DNA of 64,000 bases from Corylus avellana (taxonomy: Eukaryota > Streptophyta > Magnoliopsida > Fagales > Betulaceae). The DNA is taken from NCBI RefSeq assembly GCF_901000735.1, contig NC_081547.1, forward strand, positions 7,440,001 to 7,504,000, in the 5' to 3' direction. The position numbers and the translations under genes were made by a program. Under the pieces are notes generated by a model, which worked only from the letters and a program-made list of their open reading frames with translations, searched no databases and was not told the DNA's origin. Below, piece by piece: positions 27,189 through 37,404 of this stretch (positions are counted from its first letter, which is position 1; each line of letters starts with the position of its first letter).

Positions 27189-27779
27189 TTGTTCTCTTAC
27201 TTGTAAACATAATTAATAACAGAAAATTGATAGATATTTCAAATCTATAAGACTATAACTTAGTCTGGTGTGATAATTTGATGCCGTTTGAGCTCTTCTG
27301 ACTAAACTAGTTTTTTCTGCGTTGGGTAGAGCTTTTCGTAATTATACATGAAAAATGGATGGTTAATGTGATATATATATATATAACTTCAATGGTCCAA
27401 CGTCCAAAAATGTTTTTAAGGAAAAACATGTTTTGACGCTCATCATTTATAATAATAAAAATTATTAACAAATATAAAACTATATATAAAAAGAGAAAGA
27501 AAAAAATGGAGATCAATGTACAAGGTGTCGAGGTTGAGCCATCCCTTCCGGCCGGATTATGGGTGATTTGACCACCCACTCGGAGCCTATATGGTGGTGT
27601 TTGAGCCACCCCATAACTAATATTGGTTCATTGGAATATATAACTCGGCCACCCCTTTTTAAGTTTTATTTTTAATCATTTCTCAAAATATATTTCCATT
27701 AATGAAATATACATATGAAGAATGTAAGAAAATCCATTAAGAATCGAAAACAACGTCAATTTCGGCTAAAAAAAAAGAG

Positions 27780-28370
27780 GGGAAAATCTATATAACCCCC
27801 TTAAATTACCACTCAATTGACAATGTCTCATTTTTCAAACTTTCAATTGTGACAATGTCTCCCTCAAACTACAAAAAATTATCAATGTTCTCCCCAATGA
27901 TGAAATTACCCTTAAAAAAAAAAAAACTAAAAAAAAAAAAAAACTAAAACTTCTTGAAATTTTTTGTTTTTTTATTTTTTATTTTTGTTTTATAATTTTA
28001 TTTAAATACAAATTTACGTTTATATTTTCGTTTATTAAAATGAATTTTTTTGTTTTTTTAAAACTAAATAAAAAAAAATAGTTTTTTTCTTAAAAAAATA
28101 AAAATTTCCGTTTTTAAAAAAAGAAAATTAAAAATTTTTGTTTAAAAAAATTGTTTTTTTTTTAAATATTATTTTTAAATTAAAATTTTTTGTTTTTTTT
28201 TTTTAAATTAACTTTTTTTTTTGAATTTATAGGGGTATTTTTGTCTTATTGAGAAATTTATATGGACATTTTTGTCTTATTGCTAGTCTGGGAGACATTG
28301 ACAATATTTTGATAGTTTGAAGAGAACATTGTCATAATTAAAAAATTAGAAAAGACATTATCAATTGAAA
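27780..28370. mobile_element. Foldback/MITE-like element, about 590 bp
   Basis: Present here but absent from the duplicate block, where AAAAAAGAATCGTAAAATT is continuous near 21785. Both arms carry inverted motifs: CAATTGACAATGTCTC and AACTTTCAATTGTGACAATG on the left against GACATTATCAATTG and GAGAACATTGTCATAATT on the right. The middle is A/T-rich. Exact ends and target duplication are unclear because both sides lie in A-rich sequence. Confidence 0.65.
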
Positions 28371-28444
28371 ATCGTACAATTTGGGTAGGCGACGGACCAC
28401 GCGGTTGCCTCTAACTTTCGTATCACTGTATATTTGCTTACATC

Positions 28445-28542
28445 TGTGCAAGCCTTGTAGCGACTGTTACAACCAAACAGACCCGCTTTTTGATCATGCT
28501 CAGGCAAGTTTGAATCGGCAGCGGCAGAAGAGATTGATTTAG
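28445..28542 (+). pseudogene. Aspartic protease pseudogene 2 (fragment)
   Basis: About 100 bp matching 22240-22338: cysteine-rich segment (CKPCSDCYNQTDPLFD) joined directly to exon 2 sequence (FESAAAEEID) and TAG. The whole 5' half present in pseudogene 1 is missing. The shared deletion junction shows both derive from one pseudogene by block duplication. Confidence 0.85.
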
Positions 28543-29812
28543 CTTGGAGAGTCCGTTTGTGATTGCGCTTTTAATAATTGCAACTTTAAAATTTTCAGTT
28601 TTGAAACCACTATTTTATAAAATCGTAAAGGCGTTTGGTAAAACATGTTAAAAAATATTTTTTTATCAAATATTTGTTATGCGAAATCATGATTTTGGTT
28701 TAAATTTGTGTTTTTTCAAATAAGTACCCCTTAGCTTGCATATAAAAATCGCAAATTTTTTTTCCTATTTGAACAATAAGGGTAGGCTGAGGAGACTAAA
28801 TGTGACTATCCTAACTGGATATGACCATAATAGTACTTACCCGCTGGGGGCTGCTTATGGGGCCTATACGGTGGGAACCACATACGTTTGAGTCATAGAC
28901 TGACCAAAGTCCACCAGGACATCAATGAGAATTAATCAGGTATATGTGGAGATTTTTCATTGCAGAGATTCAAACTCACGCCCTACTACATGCCTTGACC
29001 ATTTAAGAATTTCCTTAGGCTAATGAACCACTACCCTTAATAGTAAATCATTAGATTTGATCACCATTAAAAGCTGATTACAATCAAATCTCTGAAATTA
29101 ATTAGATCAAAATTTGATTACTGTTAAAGTGTTTCAAAGCACCACCAAATAAACATATAGATCCAACCCAAGTAAATTGGGTTAATCTTACAATTTAAGG
29201 TGGCATGTTAGGATTTAGTAACCATTGGATTTTATATATATATACTGTCGGCTTTATATATTTTGAGGCATAAAAGGAAAAGATTAATTAAGAGATGCCT
29301 TTTTCCTTATTTTTTAGATATTAATTAAATAAAATCTAATATTAATCTTTTAGTTTATCTCTCTCTCTTTTTTAAAAAAGTTTTTATTGTAAACGACATG
29401 TGTCACAATAGCTAATGCTCTTAATGAATTCTGTTAACTTTTCTAATGACATAATCTATGATTTTTTTTTTTTTTTTTACATAAGTTAATGATAGACTCT
29501 ATAAATTTATTGATTGATCTATTGAATTTGTAAGAGAATATGAGAAAAATATAAACAAATTATTGACACTAATCATTTCTCTTTTTGCTTACTCATATAG
29601 TCACAAGAAATATTTAGCCACCTTTTAAACCCCAAATTAGAGGGATTAATTTTGCATTTTTCTCTTAAAAAGAAAATCAAATTAGGTCAAAATCCTAGTT
29701 GGCAAGTTGAGCATAAAATGACCGTACTCATATCTCTACACTCTACACGTCCTTAAGCCAAATCTGCGAGCTGAAAGAACACAACTGACACAAGCATTTC
29801 TTCGTTCAGGTA
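28543..29812. other. Intergenic region upstream of the PPR gene
   Basis: Aligns with 22339-23789 with small indels. The last 250 bp (CAAATTATTGACACTAATCA, GCATAAAATGACCGTACTC) are conserved in front of the PPR stub too and probably contain the PPR promoter and 5' UTR. No TATA box is evident. Confidence 0.5.
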
Positions 29813-32485
29813 ATGAGAATTGCAAAGTTGGACAGGTTAGGTAAAAGCACACAGGCATTTCTACATTCATCTCTCTCAAAAGCTATATCTTTTGCTACAA
29901 ACTCTCACGAACTGCGCAAAGTCCACTCACTGATAATTACTTTGGGACTAGACCAGTCTGCGTTCTTCTCTGGCAAACTCATTAGCAAGTATGCTCGGCT
30001 CAAAGAACCCACTTCTTCTCTCTCAGTTTTTCACCGAGTGTCGCCCACAAACAACGTCTACCAGTGGAATTCAATCATTAGAGCGCTTACCCATAACGGA
30101 TTGCTCTCTGAATCTCTTCACTTTTACGCTGAAATGCGAAAAACTAAGCTTCAACCTGACGCTTACACGTTTCCTTCGGTTATTAATGCGTGTGCCGGGT
30201 TATGCGACTCGCAGATGGGTAAACAGATTCACGAGCATGTTCTGGAAATGGGTTTGAGGTCGGATTTGTATATTGCGAATGCATTAATAGATATGTACGC
30301 TAGGTTTGGTGATTTAGTCCAAGCACGAAACGTGTTTGAGAAAATGCCTCACAGGGATATTGTGTCGTGGAATAGTCTGATTTCGGGGTATAGTTCAAAC
30401 GGATATTGGGAGGAGGCTCTGGAAATTTATTACAGGTCTAGAATGGTGGGGATGTTACCGGATACTTTTACAGTATCAAGTGTTTTGCCTGCATGTGGAA
30501 GCGCAATTGTTGTTGATGAGGGTCAGATTATTCATGGGTTGGTTGAAAAGATCGGGATTCATGCAGATGTTATTGTAAGCAATGGGATTCTTTCCATGTA
30601 CGTTAAATTTGATAGATTAAGTGACGCTCGTAAAGTTTTTGATGAGATGGTAGTTAGAGACTCTGTTAGTTGGAACACCGTGATTTGTGGTTACTCTCAG
30701 TCAGGGTTGTTTGATGAGTCAATAGAGTTATTTATGGAGATGCTAAATAAATTCAGACCAGATTTGTTGACAATCACATCTACTCTCCGTTCTTGTGTTC
30801 ACTTACGGGATATGGAGTTTGGAAAATATATTCATGAATACATGATAGGAAACGGGTTTGAATTTGATATTACAGTAAGTAATATCCTTATTGACATGTA
30901 TGCAAAATGTGGTAATTTAGTGGCTTCACGAGAAGTATTTGATAAGATGAAATGTAGAGATTCTGTCTCATGGAACTCACTGATCAATGGCTATATTATC
31001 AATGGTTTTTATCATGAAGGGTTAAAGCTTTTTAAGATGATGAAGATGGAGATGAAATCCGATCCTGTGAGCTATTTGACACTCCTGGGTGTCTCTACTC
31101 TGTTGGCAGACATGGACCTGGGTAAAATGATCCACTGTGATATAGAAAAGTTTGGATTTGATTCATATCTAGTGGTCACTAATGCTCTTGTTGATATGTA
31201 TGCAAAATGTGGCAAAATGGAGGATTCACTGAAAGTATTTGAGAACATGAAAGCTCGCGATAAAGTGACATGGAATACCATTATTGCTGCCTGCGTTCGT
31301 TCTGAAAATTGTAGTTTAGGAATGAGAATGGCCAACCGAATGAGAACTGAAGGAGTGTCACCAGATGTTGCCACCATGTTAGGTATCTTGCCCATGTGTT
31401 CCTTCCTTGCTGCCAAGCGACAAGGAAAAGAGATCCATGGATGTGTTTTAAAATTTGGATTTGAATCAGATGTTCCAATTGGAAACGCACTGATTGAGAT
31501 GTACTCCAAGTGTGGTAGATTAGAGGACTCAGTCCAGGTATTCAAGCGCATGAAAATGAAAGATGTGGTGACATGGACTGCTTTGATTTCCACATATGGG
31601 ATGTATGGTGAAGGCAGAAAAGCTTTCAGAGCTTTTCTGGAGATGGAAGCAACTGGGGTTTACCCTGATCGTGTTGCTTTTGTCGCCATCATTTTTGCTT
31701 GTAGCCATTCAAGTTTGGTAGATGAGGGTCTGGCTTGCTTTGACCGGATGAAATATTACAACATTGAGCCCAGGATTGAACATTATGCTTGTGTAGTTGA
31801 TCTTCTATCCCGTTCTGGACACTTTGCTAAAGCAGAAGAGTTTATCTTTTCAATGCCGCTGAAACCGGACGCAAGTATATGGGGATCTTTACTTAGTGCT
31901 TGTCAAGCTCGTGGAGACATAAAGTTTGCAGAACGCATCTCAGAACAGATCATCAAATTGAGTTCAGTTGATCCTGGCTATTATGTATTAATATCCAATG
32001 TATATGCAGCTTTAGGAAAGTGGGATCAAGTGAGAATGATAAGAAAATCTATAAAAGCTAGAGGACTCAAAAAAGAACAGGGATGTAGCTGGATGGAGAT
32101 TCGAAACAGAGTTTACGTTTTTGGGACAGGAGACAAGTGTTTTGAACAGTTTGAAGAGGTTTATAAGTTATTAGGGATACTTACTGGTTTGTTGGCTAAG
32201 GAAGGTTATGTTGCAAATCTGCAATTTGTTCTGCATGATGTGGAGGAGGATGAGAAGAGAGACATGCTTTGTGGGCATAGCGAAAGGCTTGCCATAGCAT
32301 TTGGATTGTTGAATACAAAACCAGGGACCCCTTTGCAGGTGATGAAAAACCTTAGGGTATGTGGAGATTGTCACACCGTGACCAAGTACATATCGAAGAT
32401 CATGCAAAGAGAAATATTAGTGAGAGATGCCAATCGCTTTCATTTGTTCAAGGATGGAACCTGTAGTTGTCGAGATCACTGGTGA
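29813..32485 (+). CDS. Pentatricopeptide repeat protein, E/DYW class (At3g03580-like)
   Basis: A single-exon frame of 890 aa. Repeats of the PLS type fill residues from about 70 to 690, with many recurring NALIDMYAKCG- and VSWNSLISGY-type units. E and E+ motifs follow, then a C-terminal DYW deaminase-like domain. In that domain are the zinc-binding/catalytic HSE (822-824), the CGDCH motif (Cys850, Cys853, His854), and CSC (884-886). The last tripeptide is DHW instead of DYW. Such proteins bind a specific RNA site in plastids or mitochondria and direct C-to-U editing. The sequence agrees closely with Arabidopsis At3g03580 as I recall it. The start ATG is conserved in the 5' stub at 23790. A targeting peptide is not obvious, although the first 45 residues are basic and serine-rich. 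The editing target cannot be told from the sequence. Confidence 0.93.
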   Translation: MRIAKLDRLGKSTQAFLHSSLSKAISFATNSHELRKVHSLIITLGLDQSAFFSGKLISKYARLKEPTSSLSVFHRVSPTNNVYQWNSIIRALTHNGLLSESLHFYAEMRKTKLQPDAYTFPSVINACAGLCDSQMGKQIHEHVLEMGLRSDLYIANALIDMYARFGDLVQARNVFEKMPHRDIVSWNSLISGYSSNGYWEEALEIYYRSRMVGMLPDTFTVSSVLPACGSAIVVDEGQIIHGLVEKIGIHADVIVSNGILSMYVKFDRLSDARKVFDEMVVRDSVSWNTVICGYSQSGLFDESIELFMEMLNKFRPDLLTITSTLRSCVHLRDMEFGKYIHEYMIGNGFEFDITVSNILIDMYAKCGNLVASREVFDKMKCRDSVSWNSLINGYIINGFYHEGLKLFKMMKMEMKSDPVSYLTLLGVSTLLADMDLGKMIHCDIEKFGFDSYLVVTNALVDMYAKCGKMEDSLKVFENMKARDKVTWNTIIAACVRSENCSLGMRMANRMRTEGVSPDVATMLGILPMCSFLAAKRQGKEIHGCVLKFGFESDVPIGNALIEMYSKCGRLEDSVQVFKRMKMKDVVTWTALISTYGMYGEGRKAFRAFLEMEATGVYPDRVAFVAIIFACSHSSLVDEGLACFDRMKYYNIEPRIEHYACVVDLLSRSGHFAKAEEFIFSMPLKPDASIWGSLLSACQARGDIKFAERISEQIIKLSSVDPGYYVLISNVYAALGKWDQVRMIRKSIKARGLKKEQGCSWMEIRNRVYVFGTGDKCFEQFEEVYKLLGILTGLLAKEGYVANLQFVLHDVEEDEKRDMLCGHSERLAIAFGLLNTKPGTPLQVMKNLRVCGDCHTVTKYISKIMQREILVRDANRFHLFKDGTCSCRDHW

Positions 32486-33091
32486 TGAGTTTCTTCCATT
32501 ATTCCATATCTGTCTAGTACGGAAGCATGATAAGGACCATAGTAAAATTACAGCCAATGTATTTGTCTAGGATAGAAGGGAAAATTGCGAAATTGGTCGA
32601 TGTGGTTTGAGGTTGTGACAAATAATTTTACGGGTAAATGTGTGAGTCTACAACTCGGCAAGTATAATCATTTTGACCATTACTTGTGCAATGTGAGCTC
32701 CCTTTTACCTTTGATGAAAATTTATCTAACTTGTGTTTACTTAACAATTATTAAAGTAGAGTTTCACAAAAATGTTTGTTTTCACATAGGACGGAACGAT
32801 AGTTCATCGGGGAATCAAACGTTCAATGCTAACAGTAAGGGTATAATTAGGATTTTAATGTATGATTAGGATTTCATGTGTAAGACTAAGGTTTCTAGTG
32901 TGCAATATGTCTAATATTAGGGTATGGTTTGCAGTGACATGAAGTAAGTAAATGCTTACTGAATGGATAAACTCTCTTAATATACAAATGCAAAAATTTC
33001 TCCTTATAAATGATGAGATATTTATACATGTTTATTTAAATAAATTATGTTATGAGCCGATTTATGATAATTAAAAATATGTCGTGTGAAC
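32486..33091. other. 3' flank of the PPR gene
   Basis: Probably 3' UTR then intergenic DNA. A 94-codon open frame from 32585 has no recognisable features and is not supported as a gene. Confidence 0.5.
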
Positions 33092-33480
33092 TAGGGCTAA
33101 GCAAATTACTGACTAACCGACTTCCGACTGACTTTTGACCGACACCGACCGTTACTGACTAGATGGCGGACAATAGGTGGCATGATTTTTTTTATTCCGA
33201 ATTTTTCGGTTCGGTAGGCGGAAGAGGTTTTTTAACTGAACCGACTTTACCAACCAACTTTACCGACAAATTTGCCACTTTTCCACATACCGACATTATC
33301 GACACCGACTTTACTGACTTCCAACCGACATTGACTTTACCGACTTCCATTCGGTTCGAAATGCGAAATAAAATAAAATTTGGTGTAATAAGTCGGTGAA
33401 ATAACCGATATTGTCGGTTCAAAAGGCAAAAATAAAATTTTTCTACCGAAACCGATATTACCGACCGACGCTCAGGCCTA
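33092..33480. mobile_element. hAT-type MITE
   Basis: Ends TAGGGCTAAGC and GCTCAGGCCTA are imperfect inverted repeats (9 of 11). An exact 8-bp duplication GTGTGAAC flanks the element (33084-33091 and 33481-33488), diagnostic for hAT. The interior is a string of CCGAC/GTCGG motifs (ACCGAC, TTACCGAC), which gives spurious open frames on both strands. Confidence 0.85.
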
Positions 33481-35608
33481 GTGTGAACAAAGGCAACATT
33501 TATTACTTTTGCAAAACCCATGACGTTCTTGGTTACCCAAGTTTAAGGAATATGTTTTGTTACTTAAGGCTCATTGCATAACAAGTTCCTTGATAATTTA
33601 CTTGCTAAGCCGTAAATTATACAATTACTCTTTCAATTGTGAAACATCCCGATGTTTTGTAGATTAACAGGTATGATGGACCGTTGGATTGACCATTTTG
33701 TTGGGTTGAAGATGTCGGGCAAAGAGCTCGTATAGTCAGGTTTGGGTAATATAGTTAGATGATGTTAATTATTGCATTATATTTCTTTAGAAGCTGTGTG
33801 TTTGTATTGATGATAGTTGATGATATTGTTGAAGATATTTGGTTTTGCATTACATCATTCTTCTCCCCTTTCTACTATATTTAATCTGATAATTGGTGTT
33901 TAAGTTATTGGTTTGTTGGCAATCATTGGCTATTTAAAACCCCAATTGGCTATTTAAAAACCCAATCATTGCGCTGCCCAAAACTGTTTCTTGCAATAAA
34001 TACAAAAACACGTCTGACTGAGCAACTTCCCTAATTGTTACAAAGTCTTATTAATTTTTAGGAAAAAAATATTTTTTAAAACAATCCTAAACTAATAACA
34101 GTTTTTTAAATAGCTCCATAAAGTTTAAAGTTGGTTAAAGTGATACATCAAACTATTAAAATGTGTTAAAAAAAATTATTTTTTGTCCTCAAATGGTAGT
34201 TTAATAGGTTGAGACTAGCTTGAATCCCCCGTCTCCCTATTGTGTGGCCATGTCCAAAAAATAAAAAAGCCAATTTTTTATTATATTCCTACAATACCAT
34301 TATTCTCTTAAAAATTGAAATAATTTTTTTTTTTTTAGTTTCATATATTTATACTTTTTTACATGTATCGCGATTTATGGCGTTGATGTGATATCTAACA
34401 AAATTCATCAAATGTTTTAATAGAATTTGTTTTTAGGGACTAAATTATTTTTTTGGCATATTCGAGAGACCTCTGAGTTCACTTTCATGTGACATGGAGC
34501 GATTTGTAATTTAGGCCAACCATATGGTTTGATTTTACTTTTATTCCTATTTTTTATATCATATGAGCGATTTGTAATTTAAGCCAACTACATCGACTAA
34601 TTTTTTATTTATCCCGCCCCCTTTTTTTTTTTTTAGTATTTATCCACCTGTTGGGGTTTTTTTTATCTTTGTTTAAAAAATTGTTTAGTTTAGTTTTTTT
34701 TACAGAATAAGGGTATTATAGTAATATAATAATAAAGTGACATTTTTGGCACAATTTAATAGTTTGATGTATTACTTTATCATCCTTTAAACTTCGTAGG
34801 TTTTTTTTTTTAAAAAAATGGCCGTTTGTAAGTGGCTTTCTTTAAAAAAAAAAAAAAAAAAAAAAAGTTTTTTTCCTATTTTTTAAAAATTTTATAAAAG
34901 ATGTGATAATTAAAAAATGGCAATCAGCCAATTGAAATACACTGAAATTTGTAGTTAATTTTTACAAACCAGTCTAATCAATTGCCAAATTCTTTTAACA
35001 TGTGAGAAACACATATTTTTTGAATAATTTCATCAGAGCTTAGATTAAAGGATAACAACGCGCCTCTGATAAAATATTAATATAGAATTCTAATTGTTTT
35101 TCTAAACCATTCCTTGCACTTCGAGAAAATTTTGCGTTTCCCCTTATCATATCCCATTTTTGAGTCCTGACCCTAAGCCTAACACTATCTCTTACTTACA
35201 AACCCTAGGTACACTTAAATTTTGTCCTTAGATTTTGAAAGTGTGACACTGACTTAAATAAACACGTATCATAATTTTATTAGTTATAATGTGTTACACT
35301 AACAGAATTTGTTAAATCAACTAACATAATTTGACTGTACATGATAAATTTTATTTTTGGCATATTGTAAGCTAATTGCAAATCAGGTAAATAGCATCGA
35401 CTAATTTTGCATTTTTTCCTTCTAATAAATAGGAAAATGTAGACGTATTTTTATCAATTTAACACTTAATTTGTAATGTTTTCTCAAACTGAAAATTACA
35501 TAATGTCCTTCCACTTGTACCCCTCGTACAAATAGAGGAAAATATGGGGATATTATCCAAATTCCTTTATAAAGACCTGGGCAACCATAGTTGACAAATC
35601 AACTCACC
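33481..35608. other. Intergenic region upstream of GST1
   Basis: AT-rich with poly-A/T tracts at 34610-34640 and 34830-34870. The segment 33900-33975 (TTGGCTATTTAAAACCCCAA) recurs near 38100 and 52640, so it belongs to the duplicated GST upstream sequence. TATAAA at 35568-35573 lies about 36 bp before the GST1 start. From 34403 onward it is the left arm of the inverted repeat. Confidence 0.55.
34185..34266 (+). mobile_element. SINE-like fragment
   Basis: GGTAGTTTAATAGGTTGAG (A-box-like), CTAGCTTGAATCCCCC (B-box-like) and TGTGTGGCCATGTCC followed by an A-rich tail, in the same order as the SINE at 8580 read on its own strand. No target duplication was identified. Confidence 0.6.
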
Positions 35609-36498
35609 ATGGGAGAAGAAGTGAAGGTGTTTAGGACATGGTCAAGTCCGTTTGCTTTCAGGGTCGTTTGGGCGCTCCAATTCAAGGGCGTACCTTACGA
35701 GAACATATACGAAGATCTCTCCGAGAAGAGCTCTTTGCTTCTGCACTATAATCCTATCCATAAGAAGGTTCCGGTGCTTGTGCATAATGGAAAACCATTA
35801 GCAGAGTCGCTTGTAATTCTTGAATATATTGAGGAGACCTGGAAGCAGACTCCTTTATTTCCTGAAGATCCTTATGAACGAGCCACCGCACGCTTCTGGG
35901 CAAGATTTGGAGATGATCAGGTAAAGTAACCACTCTTTATATAGCAGCAATTTTTTTTTTCTCAGCAAATTTTAGAGATCTTGATCCTGTTTTCCTGATA
36001 ACTATGAACTACTCTGTATTATGTTCACCTATAAACCCAAATTTGTTAATTTTCAAAAATTTGACACTAATTACTCTTCCAGCCAAGGAGTTGATACTTT
36101 TTAATGTGAGGATATGTTGTGTGTTGCTGTAGGTTTTGCCTTCCGTATTCGGTGTTTTTATCAAGCAAGGGAAGGAGCGAGAGGAAGCAATCGTCACAGC
36201 CCATGGGAACTTGAAATATCTGGAAGAAGAGCTGAGAGGGAAAAAGTTTTTCAGCGGAGAGAAAATTGGATTTTTAGATCTTGCATTTGGTTGGGTTGCT
36301 AATTTGGTTAGTGTATTTGAGGAGATACAGGGCTTGACATTGATAGATCATGAAAAGTATCCATTGTTATTAGCATGGATTCAGAACTTCATGGATGATC
36401 CAATAATCAAGGAAAGCTGGCCACCTCGAGACAAACTGATCACCAAATACCAAGCTCTTCTTGGATCCTTCATTCCAAAAGAGGCCGCAGAGAAATGA
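35609..36498 (+). CDS. Tau-class glutathione S-transferase GST1
   Basis: Two exons, 35609-35920 and 36133-36498, joined in phase 0, encode 225 aa, the usual size and intron position for plant GSTU. Exon 1 is the thioredoxin-like glutathione-binding domain: catalytic Ser13 in WSSPF, Lys40, Lys53, the cis-proline Pro55 in KKVPVLVH, and the Glu66-Ser67 pair (AES) that holds the glutathione gamma-glutamyl group. Exon 2 is the alpha-helical domain that forms the electrophile pocket. GSTUs are cytosolic dimers that conjugate glutathione to xenobiotics and stress products. ATG 35609 is chosen because the codon frame before it begins with a non-ATG and all paralogues start here (M[GA]EEVK). A TATA box lies about 36 bp before the start and AATAAA at about 36649. 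All expected residues are present. Confidence 0.93.
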
Positions 36499-36832
36499 GA
36501 TGGCTTGCAAGGCCTTCTCTTGATCTCCAACTTCAAATGATAGCAGAGCAATTGAAATGTTGTAGTTGCTTTACATGTGTGTGTATTTTTTTTTTTCCCT
36601 AATGTGCTTTACAAGTATTGTTTACTTGTTAGTTGAAACATGTTTGCGAATAAAGGGTTTATTGTCATGGTTTATTCTGACCATAAGGAAACAAGTCCGA
36701 CCATGAAATGTTTTTTTTTTTTTTTTTTTCTGATTAAATCAAATAGAATCCTACCACACCACACCAATCTGATCTCTAATAATTGAGATATGATGCACTA
36801 GTAGTGATTCAATGCATCTCACCACCCTATAC

Positions 36833-37148
36833 AGATGGGTAAGCAAATTCACGAGCATGTTCTGGAAATGGGTTAATTTGGGGTCGGATAAGTATATCAC
36901 GAATGCATTAGTAGATATGTACGCTAGGTTCGGTGATTTAGTCAAAGCGCGAAACGTGTTCGAGGAAATGCCTAACAGGGATCTTGTGTCGTGGAAGTGG
37001 AATAGTCTGATTTCTGGGTATAGTTCAAACGGGTATTGGTAGGAGGCTCTGGAAATTTATTCCAGGTCTAGAATGGTGGGAATGCTACCGGATGCTTTTA
37101 CAGTTCCAAGTTTTGCCTGCGTGTGGAAGCGCAATTGTTGTTGATGAG
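36833..37148 (+). pseudogene. PPR gene fragment next to GST1
   Basis: Matches the intact PPR gene at about 30212-30519 (MGKQIHEHVLEMG, NALVDMYARFGDLV, LISGYSSNGYW). It is broken by an in-frame TAA (ATGGGTTAATTT), a 6-bp insertion and further stops. It was copied from the middle of the gene, without ends that would mark retroposition. The inverted repeat carries a second copy at 46137-46450. Confidence 0.85.
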
Positions 37149-37404
37149 GATAATCAGTGTGCCCATGTTATCACCAATAGACAATCGACATATGTCCCGG
37201 ATGATGGCTTATCTTTGACACGTGGCCAAATACCATGTTGGATTGGGCACGTCATCGTTACACCGTAACATATATGCCACCTCATCTAAATATTGCCACA
37301 TCAACAAAGTGAACCTCCCTTTAAAAAGTATCATATTTGTAATACCCCAACTTTTAAAACAAGCGGAAAGAAAAAAAATGTTTAATTTTTCATTTGACGC
37401 TACT

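Larger units (their letters stand above)
26760..28444. other. 3' flank of protease 2 and intergenic repeats
   Basis: Tandem duplicate of 21024-21850. It contains a (CT)n(TA)n microsatellite at about 26995-27040, a short SINE and a larger foldback element (both listed separately), and poly-A/T-rich DNA at 27910-28230. No gene is seen. Confidence 0.6.
34403..37404 (+). repeat. Inverted repeat, left arm (about 3.0 kb)
   Basis: Pairs with 45878-48875 in reverse complement. Corresponding positions add to 83278 from 34403 through the end of GST1 (36498 with 46780), so there is no net indel over 2.1 kb. The sum drifts only to 83282 by the inner end, because of homopolymer length changes. It carries GST1 and a PPR fragment. 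Confidence 0.92.

Noticed and set aside
32585..32869. Open frame of 94 codons downstream of the PPR gene
   Set aside because: No start context, no motif and no support from the duplicate block.
33163..33521. Open frames on both strands (78 and 109 codons)
   Set aside because: Both fall in the CCGAC-rich hAT MITE and have no conserved features.
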